Assembly: GCA_016872355.1 (NCBI GenBank)
Contig: VGZY01000006.1
Coordinates: 1-64,000 of the forward strand
Origin: SAR202 cluster bacterium
GTDB lineage: Bacteria; Chloroflexota; Dehalococcoidia; Lucifugimonadales; VGZY01
Direction of reading: 5' to 3'
DNA: 64,000 nucleotides
The position numbers and the translations under genes are program-made. Shown here in pieces: positions 35,221 to 43,671 of this stretch; positions within the stretch are counted from its first letter, which is position 1, and each line of letters begins with the position of its first letter. The notes beneath the pieces are model-generated. The model saw only the letters and a list, made by a program, of their open reading frames with translations. It was not told where the DNA came from and did no database searches.

Positions 35221-37206
35221 TCAAGGCTTCCCTACAGTGGCCGCCATCCCCTCAAAGAACGCCATCGCCGCAGGGTTCGCCATGGCGTCTTTGCTGGCGG
35301 CCTGGTCCGGCGGCATGCCGCAGAGGATGCGCTTGACTGGGACTTCCAGTTTCTTGCCGTTGATCGTGCGGGGCACTTCGGGGATGGCGTAAATCTCGTC
35401 GGGGACGTGTCTTGGGGAAAGCTCGCGGCGGAGCTTTTCGCGCACTCGCTTGCGGAGGGGCTCTTCCAGCTCCGCGCCCGGGCGCAGCACCAGGAAGAGC
35501 AGCAGCTTACCCTCCTCGCCGTCGCGGCCAGTGTCGATCACCAGGCTGTCCACCACCTCCGGCACGTCCTCCACCGCGCGGTAGAAGTCGCTCGTGCCCA
35601 TGCGCACGCCCCCTCGTTTGAGCGTGGAGTCCGACCGGCCGGAGATGACGCACGCGCCGCGCTCCGTGATGCGAATCCAGTCGCCGTGCCGCCATACGCC
35701 GGGGAACGCATCGAAGTAGCTCTCGCGGTAGCGCCGGTCTCCGGGGTCGTTCCAGAAGCGCACCGGCATGGATGGCATCGGCGCTGTGATCACCAGCTCG
35801 CCCACCTCGCTTACCAGCGGCATTCCGTCCGGCGAGTACGCCTCCACCTTCGCGCCCAGGCAGCGGCACTGTATCTCCCCGGCGCGCACCGGCAGCAGCG
35901 GGCACGGCCCCACAAAGCCCGTGCACAGGTCCGTGCCGCCGCTGAACGAGCCGAGGAGCAGGTTGCGGTTCACCTTCTCGTAGACCCACCGGAACCCCTC
36001 CGGCGACAGCGGCGCGCCCGTGGAGCCGACGCCTCGGATGCGGGAGAGGTCGAAGTCGCGCCCTGGCTCGATGCCCGCCTTCATGCAGGCGTGGATGAAC
36101 GGCGCGCTGGTCCCGAAGTACGTGACGCCGGTCTCCGCCGCCATCTTCCAGAGCGCGCTCATGTCCGGGTAGGCCGGGTCGCCGTCATACATCACCACCG
36201 TCGCGCCCACGAGCAGGCCGCCGATGAGGTAGTTCCACATCATCCATCCCGTCGTCGTGAACCAGAAGAAGCGGTCGCCCTCGCCGATGTCCATGTGGAG
36301 CGATATCGCCTTCAGGTGCTCAAGCAGGATGCCGCCGTGGCCGTGGACAATAGGCTTTGGAAGGCCTGTGGTGCCGGAGGAGTAGAGAACCCACAGGGGA
36401 TGGTCGAATTCGATCGGCTCGAAGGCCAGCTCACCCGTGGCTTCGAGAAGCTGCTCCAAGCGCATCGTCCCGTCGGCGTGTGCGAGGTCCGCTGAGCCGG
36501 AAAGGTAAGGGACGATCACCATGGCGCGGAGTGACGGCAGCTCCCGCCGTATCTCGGCGAGCTCCGCCGACCGGTCGTGAGCCTTGCCGCGGTACCGGTA
36601 GCCGTCCACGGCGATGAGCACCTTCGGCTCGATCTGGCGGAAGCGGTCGACGACGCTCCGGATGCCGAACTCCGGCGAGCACGCCGACCATATCGCGCCG
36701 ATGCTGGCCGTGGCGAGGAAGGCGATGAGGGTCTCCGGGATGTTGGGCATGTAGGCGACAACGCGGTCGCCCTTGCCGACGCCCAACCGTCGCAGGCCGG
36801 CCGCGGCCGCTGCGACCTGGGCGCGCAGCTCGCGGTAGGTAAGCTCCGACTGAGCGCCGCCCTCCGACCGGAACACGACGGCGGTCGTGTCATCCTGACG
36901 CCGCAGAGCGTGCTCGGCGTAGTTGAGCGTCGCGCCCGGGAACCACTTTGCGCCGGGCATCTGGCGTGACCGCAGCACGCTTGTGTATGGCGAGTGCGTG
37001 ACGACGCCGAAGTAGTCCCAGACGGACGCCCAGAAGGCTTCGACATCGGTCACGGACCAGCGCCAGAGATCGTCGTATGAGGATGGCGTGTAGCGGCCCC
37101 CGGCGGCCAGCCATCGCATGTAGCGGGTGATGGCGGCGCGCACCACGGATTGCGCGGAAGGCGACCAGAGTACGGGATTCGGCCCCGTGGCGGAAGGTGT
37201 GGTCAT
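35221..37206 (-). CDS. Acetoacetyl-CoA synthetase (acetoacetate-CoA ligase)
   Basis: 661 residues from ATG 37206; the frame is open to 37281. It activates acetoacetate with ATP and CoA. Motifs: LYSSGTTGLPKPIVHGHGG (A3), the GWMMWNYLIGG block, GVGSTGAPLSPEGFRWVYE, SGGTDLCTGFVG, and the C-terminal INGKKLEVPVKRIL with the catalytic Lys. These features follow the acetoacetate-CoA ligase branch rather than acetyl-CoA synthetase. The OsmC gene lies 81 bp upstream on the same strand. Confidence 0.94.
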   Translation of the reverse strand: MTTPSATGPNPVLWSPSAQSVVRAAITRYMRWLAAGGRYTPSSYDDLWRWSVTDVEAFWASVWDYFGVVTHSPYTSVLRSRQMPGAKWFPGATLNYAEHALRRQDDTTAVVFRSEGGAQSELTYRELRAQVAAAAAGLRRLGVGKGDRVVAYMPNIPETLIAFLATASIGAIWSACSPEFGIRSVVDRFRQIEPKVLIAVDGYRYRGKAHDRSAELAEIRRELPSLRAMVIVPYLSGSADLAHADGTMRLEQLLEATGELAFEPIEFDHPLWVLYSSGTTGLPKPIVHGHGGILLEHLKAISLHMDIGEGDRFFWFTTTGWMMWNYLIGGLLVGATVVMYDGDPAYPDMSALWKMAAETGVTYFGTSAPFIHACMKAGIEPGRDFDLSRIRGVGSTGAPLSPEGFRWVYEKVNRNLLLGSFSGGTDLCTGFVGPCPLLPVRAGEIQCRCLGAKVEAYSPDGMPLVSEVGELVITAPMPSMPVRFWNDPGDRRYRESYFDAFPGVWRHGDWIRITERGACVISGRSDSTLKRGGVRMGTSDFYRAVEDVPEVVDSLVIDTGRDGEEGKLLLFLVLRPGAELEEPLRKRVREKLRRELSPRHVPDEIYAIPEVPRTINGKKLEVPVKRILCGMPPDQAASKDAMANPAAMAFFEGMAATVGKP

Positions 37207-37287
37207 TGGCTGAGATAGGCTACGGTGCGAGCGACCGGCACGCGGGCGGCTGAATCTCCGGCCGCCCGCGCGCCGGCGCACTGTACG

Positions 37288-37734
37288 CTACTTGACGAGT
37301 GTTGCTTCGACCGACATTTTGACGTTGCCCTGGAGGGCGCGGGAGACGGGGCAGTTGTCCTTCGCGCCCTCGGCCGCCGCCTTGAACTTCGCGGCGTCGA
37401 TGCCCGGCACCGTCCCTCGCACCTTGAGTGCGCTGGAGACGACTGTCCACTTTTCGCCGACCTTGTCGAAGGTGACAGTGGACTCGACATCGAGCTTCTT
37501 CGCCGGGGTGCCGTCCTTTGCCAGGCCAGCGGAGAGCGCCATGGAGAAGCAGCTCGCGTGGGCCGCTGCCATAAGCTCCTCCGGGCTGGTCTGAGCGCCA
37601 GCCTCTTCGGTCGTCCTGGCCTTCCAGGTGATGCCGACGTCAGAAATGGCCTTGCTGGTGACTGTGCTGGTTGTGCCCTTGCCGGAGAGGAGGTCCCCCT
37701 CCCATACGGCTGTCGCGGTGCGTCTTCCTGCCAT
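37288..37734 (-). CDS. OsmC-family peroxiredoxin
   Basis: 148 residues. OsmC enzymes detoxify organic hydroperoxides. The Cys in AAHASCFSMALS and the second Cys in DNCPVSRAL are in the standard places, and the N-terminal TSPEELMAAAHA block matches OsmC rather than Ohr. It is followed by acetoacetate-CoA ligase and preceded by a repeat-rich gap. Confidence 0.93.
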   Translation of the reverse strand: MAGRRTATAVWEGDLLSGKGTTSTVTSKAISDVGITWKARTTEEAGAQTSPEELMAAAHASCFSMALSAGLAKDGTPAKKLDVESTVTFDKVGEKWTVVSSALKVRGTVPGIDAAKFKAAAEGAKDNCPVSRALQGNVKMSVEATLVK

Positions 37735-38283
37735 GGTGATACTCCTTGGATTAAGTTGGACGTTCTGGGTAAGTGCTGTGCGTGGTCATTTCCGGCGCAG
37801 AGCGTTGGGAAGGCTTCGGACCATCCCATGGCCCCTTCCTGCCTTCGGCGGAAGGGGAAAGAAAAAAGAATGTGGGACTGCGTCCCACGCCCTCCCAAAG
37901 GGCTTCGCCCTCTGGACTCCCTGGACACTGAGGCTTCGCCTCAGGCCCCGGCGATGGCCTTCGCTTTCTGGACTCCCGAAGACTATGGGGCTCCGCCCCA
38001 GGGGCTTCGCCCTCTCAATCCACCTAACCCCCTGGCCCCCTTCCCTAAGAGGGAAGGGGGATATGCAGCGGGGCTTCGCCCCGTACCCCGCTGAGGGCTA
38101 CGCCCTTAGACTCCCATCGGGCCCATAGCCCGAATAGAACCTGCCGAGCCTTAGGCTCGGCCTCGGAACCCATTCCCTCTCAGGGAAGGGGCAGGGGTTA
38201 GGTGGCTGTTGGCTGTTCGGCTACTTGCCTTAGCGCACTGCTCACCGCCAACTGCTAACTGCTAACTGCTAACTGCAGTCCCC
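37735..38283. repeat. Repeat-rich intergenic region
   Basis: About 550 bp without a gene. It contains an inverted copy of the A2M-side repeat (37895-37925, one mismatch), several further short stem-loops made of gggcttcgcccc- and gaggcttcgcctc-type cores, and, at 38250-38276, a 7-bp tandem aactgct in almost four copies. Many copies of gc-rich palindromes point to a REP/BIME-like cluster. Confidence 0.8.
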
Positions 38284-38817
38284 TTACTTCTTCCACTTGA
38301 TGGTGCAGCCCTTGGGCGGCGTATCCGCGACCGCGGGCGCGCGGCCGGCCAGGACTGCGTCCAGGGCATCGCGCAGGTAGAGGTGCTGCACTGCGCCCGG
38401 GTTTTCATGGTTGTCGTCCACCACGCCGTGGTAGCGCAGCACGCCCATTTTATCGAACACGAATATCTCCGGCGTGCGCGCGGCGCCGTAGGCCTTTGCC
38501 ACTGCCTGGGACTCATCGAAGAGGTACGGATAGTTGTACCCCTTCTCCTTCGCGCGCTGCTTCATGTGGTCGAAGTCGTCCGCTGGGAACGCCACCGGGT
38601 CGTTGGAGCTGATCGCCAGCACCTGGACGCCTTTCTTCGCGTAGTCGGCCTGCGCCTGGATGAGCCGCCCCTCCCACGCCTGCGCGTACGGACAGTGGTT
38701 GCACGTGAATGCCAGGACCACGGCCTCTTGCTTGCCGTAGTCCGCCAGGGAGTGCTTCTTGCCGTCCACGCCCGGCAACGTGAACGGGATTGCGGTCTTG
38801 CCGGTGGTCAGCGTCAT
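38284..38817 (-). CDS. Thioredoxin-fold redoxin (AhpC/TSA, CNHCP motif)
   Basis: 177 residues. The start SLADYGKQEAVVLAFTCNHC and then PYAQAWEGRLIQ holds a C-x2-C pair, as in the cytoplasmic 'thiol peroxidase/redoxin' proteins. Later VLAISSNDPVAFPADDFDHM and AARTPEIFVFDKMGVLRYHG complete the fold. It probably reduces disulfides or peroxides, but the reductant is unknown. A second thioredoxin-like gene is 22 bp upstream. Confidence 0.88.
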   Translation of the reverse strand: MTLTTGKTAIPFTLPGVDGKKHSLADYGKQEAVVLAFTCNHCPYAQAWEGRLIQAQADYAKKGVQVLAISSNDPVAFPADDFDHMKQRAKEKGYNYPYLFDESQAVAKAYGAARTPEIFVFDKMGVLRYHGVVDDNHENPGAVQHLYLRDALDAVLAGRAPAVADTPPKGCTIKWKK

Positions 38818-38839
38818 CTCGGGCTACCTCCGTGTTTAG

Positions 38840-39166
38840 TTACGTGGACTGATCGCCTCGGGCGGCGCGCAAGGCCCTCTTCAGCATAGCCATTGAGGGC
38901 AAGGGAGAGATGCGGCCGTCCTCCATTGTGTACGCCCTGCACGTCAGCGCTGGATAGGAGTCCGGACCGGGGGGATCGATGTCCTTGCCGTCGATCAATA
39001 TCGTCGGCGAGCCCGTAAAGCCAAGCTGCCGCGCCTGCTCGTCGGTCTCCACCTTCACAACGGCAATGCGCGCCTCAATGCTTTCCTGCGACATCGCCTG
39101 CTTCAGGCGCGCCAGCCCTTCCTCATGCGAAGAGCAATCTTCGAAGTACAGGAACCGTATCTCCAT
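38840..39166 (-). CDS. Thioredoxin-like protein
   Basis: 108 residues from ATG 39166. MEIRFLYFEDCSSHEEGLAR opens with a strand and a single Cys (C-S-S-H), then VVKVETDEQARQLGFTGSPT and ILIDGKDI, the cis-Pro-like region. The second Cys of a classical CxxC is lacking (a Cys appears later in LTCRAYTM). It resembles the DUF2703/glutaredoxin-like group. It is 22 bp upstream of the redoxin gene, so they may work together. Confidence 0.8.
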   Translation of the reverse strand: MEIRFLYFEDCSSHEEGLARLKQAMSQESIEARIAVVKVETDEQARQLGFTGSPTILIDGKDIDPPGPDSYPALTCRAYTMEDGRISPLPSMAMLKRALRAARGDQST

Positions 39167-39300
39167 GGCTGGCAAAGCGCACCCGTGAAAGCTGCCACTA
39201 TAGTACCATGTACGCTCCCAGTCGTGACCATTCGCTTTCTTGACTCCCGCCCCACCTTCGGATACTCTTCCGAGCGAAATCAGGGGGCGCGCCGCCCGCC

Positions 39301-40503
39301 ATGGAGGGGACCTTGACCAGCAGCCAGTTCACCAAGTCGTTGTTTACCTATCCCTGGGACCTTGTTGACGAGGGGCTGGACGTCTCCCTTGGGCGCATCG
39401 CGGACCTGACGGGGTGCAACGAGGTGATGCTCACCCCTGCGTACCACAGGTCCGCGTACTTCCTTCCACACAATCCGAAGCGTCCCATATACAACGGCGA
39501 GAACGGCGCGATATACTTCACGCCGGACCTATCGAAGTACTCAAAAACCAGGATCCGGCCCCGCGTCAGCCACATCGTGGACAGGCCCTTGTACTTCGAG
39601 AGCATTCTTGAGGCGATGGACAGGCGCGGCCTCCAGTTCGCTTCGTGGACCGTCTACAACTTCAACGACTACCTCTCGGAAAAGTATCCCCAGTTTGCCC
39701 GGCACGACGCTCTCGGCACGACATACATCGGCTCAATGAGCGTCTCATCTCAAGACGTGCAGGAGTACTGGTTTACCGTGACCAAGGAGATACTCGAACG
39801 GTTCAAGCCGAAGGCGCTGAACATCGAGTCGCTTGACCGACGCGGCTTCCAGGCGCCCAGCAAGCGACGCGCGGAGTTCACTGCGCAGTGCCAGTTCGTA
39901 CTGAGCCTGGATTTCAACCCCGCTGCCGTCGCGAAGGCGAACGAGGCCGGAATGGACGGGGATGGCCTCAAGCGCGATGTTGCCGAGTGGCTGCGGGTCC
40001 GGCTGGCGAGGGTTGCAACGGCGGAGGACGAGCTGCCCGTAACGCCGGAATGGGTTAGCGCCGCTTTCGACGGCCAGCTGCGCCGATACATGGATGTCTG
40101 CAAGAAGACCACGTCCGACCTCTTTGTTCAGGTGGCGGACATCATCCACAGCCACGGCGTCAAGGTCCAGACCGGCAGCCTGGCGGACCCGGCAGCGTCT
40201 CTCAGGGACGACCTTGACCCCTCTGTCAACAAGCACCTGGATATCATATTCCCGGGAGCGATTCCCGCGGGCGAAGAGGGCAAGGCGAAGGTACGGGACA
40301 GCGCCCGGAAGATGGCGCCGGGGGCGAAGGTGTACTCCTGGCTCAAGACGAGCGACGGCAAAGACTCAGTGACCACCAGGGCAGGCGTGCAGGCAGCCGT
40401 CGATGCGGGCGCGTCGGGCTGCATGTTCTACAACTACGGCCTGCTGCGCATCGACCAGCTGAAGGAGATCGGCACGGCGCTGCGGGCCGCCGGGGTGGCG
40501 TAA
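39301..40503 (+). CDS. TIM-barrel-like protein of unknown function
   Basis: 400 residues from ATG 39301; a TTG at 39313 with GGAGGGG just upstream is the alternative start. I see LFTYPWDLVDEGLDVSLGRI, LEAMDRRGLQFASWTVYNFN, PKALNIESLDRRGF, VQVADIIHSHGVKVQTGSLA and VYSWLKTSDGKDSVTTRAGV, a pattern of barrel strands like that of the other glycosidase-like proteins of this region but without clear homology. Function unknown. Confidence 0.7.
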   Translation: MEGTLTSSQFTKSLFTYPWDLVDEGLDVSLGRIADLTGCNEVMLTPAYHRSAYFLPHNPKRPIYNGENGAIYFTPDLSKYSKTRIRPRVSHIVDRPLYFESILEAMDRRGLQFASWTVYNFNDYLSEKYPQFARHDALGTTYIGSMSVSSQDVQEYWFTVTKEILERFKPKALNIESLDRRGFQAPSKRRAEFTAQCQFVLSLDFNPAAVAKANEAGMDGDGLKRDVAEWLRVRLARVATAEDELPVTPEWVSAAFDGQLRRYMDVCKKTTSDLFVQVADIIHSHGVKVQTGSLADPAASLRDDLDPSVNKHLDIIFPGAIPAGEEGKAKVRDSARKMAPGAKVYSWLKTSDGKDSVTTRAGVQAAVDAGASGCMFYNYGLLRIDQLKEIGTALRAAGVA

Positions 40504-40515
40504 CCTTATTCCCGC

Positions 40516-42123
40516 CTATCGCTTGCGGCGCAGCCGGTCCCGGATTCCCACAATCAGCGAAATCGCCTGGCCGGACAGGTACGCCAGAATTCCAGCGGCC
40601 GTGTCGAGCCCCGGGATCGGCACCATGCGCCTCACTGCGCCGGGATGCAGCCGCGAAGCGACCCCGATAACCGGTTTGCCGGCGAGCGGCCTGTAGCTTG
40701 CGGCGGTCTTTGATGCGAGTGACTCGAGGACGGCAGACCGGGCGCTCTCTTTGCCGTCGGTGACCTGCCGCAACACCCTCAACGCCGCAAGGCCGGTGAC
40801 GAAGGCGATGATGAACAGGAAGTCGAAGTCCTGAACATAGAGCACGGGCATGTTAAATACACTGTCGGGCTCGTGCCACCGGAATTCCAGCAGTATCTGC
40901 TTTCCGGTGAATAGAGTTGCGAGCGCGCCTCCTATCACCGGACCTATCGCCGCGCCAACGTGATAGGAAAGCGAGGTCCCCATCATGTATGAGGTCGTCT
41001 GGAGCTCGGGCGCCGTCTTCATGCGGATGGTGGTGGAGGAGACGTTCATGCCGGCAGACGCCATCCCCAGCAGAATGTGCAGCCCCACAAGCACCGGCGC
41101 CGTGAGGAAATAGGACCCTGGCCTCGTCGTAAACACCCAGCCCACAATGGCGACCATCAGCATGGAGAAGGCCATCGATAGGGCGACCTTGGGGCCGAAC
41201 TGGTCGCAAATCTGACCCCAGATGCCGAGCGAAAGCACCAGCGCAATTTGTGTCGCCACCGTGAGCGCCAGCACCGTTGAGGCCGGCATCTCCAGCCTGG
41301 TTAGCATGTACACTGCAAAGAACGGCACCGCCATAGTTGACGTGATGGCCCAGAGGAACAGGAATCCCATGAGCCAGCGGGCGTTGGCTATCCTGAACGG
41401 AGCGGTAAGGATCGACCCCGGGCTGAGCCGCTTTGGCCCGGGGTCCGGCATCCTGGGCTCCGGGATGTGGTACATGAAATAGACGGCCAGCCAGCCGAGC
41501 ATCACCGCCGCGAAGACGATTGCCGCGCTGTAGCCCCATACTATGGCCTTGCCGCTAAACCAGTGCTCCAGCCGGTTCACGTACGCCGCCGCCGCGAAAC
41601 CCGCCAGCACCACGCCGATGGTGTTCCACACGAAGCGCTTCGAAAGAAAACGCCCGGCTATGTCCAATGGGACGATGGCGCGGAACCAGCTGTTCCAACC
41701 GCAGGTGACTACTGCGTCGAGGACACCCCGGGCGACCAGCACCGCAAGCAGTGTGTACACGGCGTAGTTGCTGGGAATGGCGAAGAGCAGGGGCAGGAAG
41801 GCTATGACAGCCCAGGTGGAGTAGGAGAGAAGGTACGCCGGCCACACGATGATCTTTCTCATCTGCAGCCGCTCTACCACGATGATGGCGCCTATCTGCA
41901 CGAGCTGCATTGCGGCGGGTATTGCCGCAATAAGGCCGATGTGGAATTTGGCGGCGCCAAGGAGGAGGGCAAACGAAGTGAGAAACGCTCCGCTTGTGAA
42001 GCCCCCGGACGCAGAGGAAGTCACGCCCTCCCAGAGAAGTATTTTCAGTCCTCTGGCGCGCTGGGCGTCGGACAGCTCCGATTGAGGGCGGAGCCGTCCG
42101 GCGATATTTATCCTGGCGGGCAT
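40516..42123 (-). CDS. MFS transporter
   Basis: 535 residues with about twelve helices and a C-terminal tail with further hydrophobic segments. The opening ILLWEGVTSSASGGFTSGAFLTSFALLLGA and the central repeat FRIANARWLMGFLFLWAITSTMAVPFF are typical of the 'MFS/TetA-like' group of Chloroflexota. The loop VERLQMRKIIVWPAYLL corresponds to the motif-A region in degenerate form. The 40503 gene is convergent. Substrate unknown. Confidence 0.85.
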   Translation of the reverse strand: MPARINIAGRLRPQSELSDAQRARGLKILLWEGVTSSASGGFTSGAFLTSFALLLGAAKFHIGLIAAIPAAMQLVQIGAIIVVERLQMRKIIVWPAYLLSYSTWAVIAFLPLLFAIPSNYAVYTLLAVLVARGVLDAVVTCGWNSWFRAIVPLDIAGRFLSKRFVWNTIGVVLAGFAAAAYVNRLEHWFSGKAIVWGYSAAIVFAAVMLGWLAVYFMYHIPEPRMPDPGPKRLSPGSILTAPFRIANARWLMGFLFLWAITSTMAVPFFAVYMLTRLEMPASTVLALTVATQIALVLSLGIWGQICDQFGPKVALSMAFSMLMVAIVGWVFTTRPGSYFLTAPVLVGLHILLGMASAGMNVSSTTIRMKTAPELQTTSYMMGTSLSYHVGAAIGPVIGGALATLFTGKQILLEFRWHEPDSVFNMPVLYVQDFDFLFIIAFVTGLAALRVLRQVTDGKESARSAVLESLASKTAASYRPLAGKPVIGVASRLHPGAVRRMVPIPGLDTAAGILAYLSGQAISLIVGIRDRLRRKR

Positions 42124-42168
42124 ATGTTTGGGGTCCGGTCGGATGAAGCGCAGGGTAGGGCGGCAGAG

Positions 42169-42654
42169 CTAGTCACGGAAGTTAATGTACTGGAGCGGCT
42201 TCTCCAGCTTTAAACCCTTCACCAGGGCAATCGCGGCCTGGAGGTCGTCCTTCTTCGCGCCGGCCACCCGGACCTCGTTGCCCTCGATCTTCGCGGTAAC
42301 TTTGAGCTTGCTTTCCTTGACAGCCTTCGTGATCTTCTTGCCGAGCTCGGCGTCGATTCCCTGCCGGATCTCGACGGTCTGGCGCAGGCTATCGCCGGAC
42401 GCCTTTTCCGGAGTCTTGTACTCCAGCGCGCCCGTGGGAACGTTCCGGCGGGTGAAGTAGGTCTTGATGAGCTCGTGCATCTGGCGGAGCTTCATCTCGT
42501 CGTCTGCGAGAATGGTCAGGGTATCTTCTTTGCGCTCAATCGAGCACTTGCTGCCCTTGAAGTCAAAGCGCTGCCGCATCTCCCGGACCATGCCGTTGAT
42601 GGCGTTATCGACCTCGGCCAGGTCTGTGCGGGAAACGATATCGAAGGATGGCAC
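42169..42654 (-). CDS. yajQ: YajQ-family nucleotide-binding protein
   Basis: 161 residues, the standard length. YajQ homologues bind cyclic di-GMP or nucleotides and act with regulators. The frame matches the family end to end: MPSFDIVSRTDLAEVDNAIN, RFDFKGSKCSIE and KPLQYINFRD at the C terminus. Single gene. Confidence 0.95.
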   Translation of the reverse strand: MPSFDIVSRTDLAEVDNAINGMVREMRQRFDFKGSKCSIERKEDTLTILADDEMKLRQMHELIKTYFTRRNVPTGALEYKTPEKASGDSLRQTVEIRQGIDAELGKKITKAVKESKLKVTAKIEGNEVRVAGAKKDDLQAAIALVKGLKLEKPLQYINFRD

Positions 42655-42760
42655 CTTTCTACTCCTGTGGAGAAGTCCATTATGGGCTACAAGTGGACGC
42701 TCGCCCAGAATAGTTTACACCAAGGGCCATCGACCTGCATGGTGGCCGCCACGGAAAGAG

Positions 42761-42784
42761 GAGGCCCCGGCGCGCCGGGGCCTC
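42761..42784. terminator. Terminator between yajQ and the SRPBCC gene
   Basis: Arms gaggccccgg (42761-42770) and ccggggcctc (42775-42784) with a 4-base loop; the outer part is fully palindromic. Confidence 0.75.
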
Positions 42785-42819
42785 AGATCATTCGTATTAC
42801 TGCCGTTTGGCGGCAATGA

Positions 42820-43269
42820 TCAATGGATCTCCTCGCGCCACGCGCCTGTCTCCACCCGGCGGCCCTCGATGAACTTCTTGAAGCGCTTCAAATCGCCTTC
42901 AATCGCCCTCTCGAGCGAGCCGAGCGCCTTCCCAAGGTTCTCCATCGCGCCTTCGGGCTCATACCCCAACCGGAGCGTCAGCTTTGTGGATGTGGGCGAG
43001 AGTGTGTCGAAGGTGACGATGCCGGCGTTATCGGTACCGCTGGTGCTGTGCCAGGCTATGCGCTTGTCCGGCACCTGCTCCACGATCTCCGCGTTCCAGC
43101 CCTTCTCGACACCCATAACCTTGGCCCGCCAAAAGAGGTTCTTGTCGTCGATCTGCCGAACTTCCTCTACGCCGTCCATGAACTGGGGGAATGATTCGAA
43201 CTGAGTCCACTGGTTATACGCCGTGCGAACGGGGACATCGACCTCGATGCTCTTCTCAACGTATTCCAT
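42820..43269 (-). CDS. SRPBCC/START-fold protein (Polyketide_cyc2-like)
   Basis: 149 residues from ATG 43269 with GGAGGG 4-5 bases upstream; the frame is open to 43398 but would read into the tRNA-Leu gene. The start EKSIEVDVPVRTAYNQWTQF, then FPQFMDGVEEVRQID, ending FKKFIEGRRVET, fits the SRPBCC family, which binds hydrophobic ligands. Ligand unknown. Confidence 0.85.
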   Translation of the reverse strand: MEYVEKSIEVDVPVRTAYNQWTQFESFPQFMDGVEEVRQIDDKNLFWRAKVMGVEKGWNAEIVEQVPDKRIAWHSTSGTDNAGIVTFDTLSPTSTKLTLRLGYEPEGAMENLGKALGSLERAIEGDLKRFKKFIEGRRVETGAWREEIH

Positions 43270-43368
43270 GACACCCTCCATCTTGTCAAAAGTGGCAATG
43301 CGGCCTGATTCCACTGTTGAGGATGGGGTGAGCGCGGTCAATTGGCCATAGAGGCTAGACAAGAAAGA

Positions 43369-43454
43369 TGGTGCCCAGGAAGGGACTCGAACCCCCACTC
43401 CCTTACGGGAAGCGGATTTTAAGTCCGCCGCGTCTGCCGTTCCGCCACCTGGGC
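43369..43454 (-). tRNA. tRNA-Leu (UAA)
   Basis: Class II tRNA with acceptor GCCCAGG/CCTGGGC, discriminator A and encoded CCA. The anticodon stem GCGGA/TCCGC holds UAA, followed by a long variable arm and T arm GGGGG-TTCGAGT-CCCTT. Confidence 0.95.
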
Positions 43455-43537
43455 ATGAGACTGATGGGACGTGCGCACGCCGTGCCGAAGGCAGTGGCCG
43501 GGGCCGCGTCCGCGAAGCTATATCGGGTAGACGCAGT

Positions 43538-43567
43538 ATTATAAAGCTGCCGCAGGTCGTTTTTCAA
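43538..43567 (-). promoter_or_regulatory. Promoter of tRNA-Leu (UAA)
   Basis: On the minus strand TTGAAA (43562-43567), an 18-bp spacer and a perfect TATAAT (43538-43543), about 77 bases before the tRNA. Confidence 0.55.
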
Positions 43568-43671
43568 ACCGACGGTCTGAACACCGCCGCCGTTCCTTGC
43601 GACATGCACGGTTCGCAAATATAATCACAGCCGTGCGGCCCAATGAAGCCGCGTTTGCCCAATGGAGAGCT

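Noticed and set aside
43270-43398. N-terminal extension of the SRPBCC protein
   Set aside because: It would run into the tRNA-Leu gene and precedes the family start; GGAGGG supports ATG 43269.
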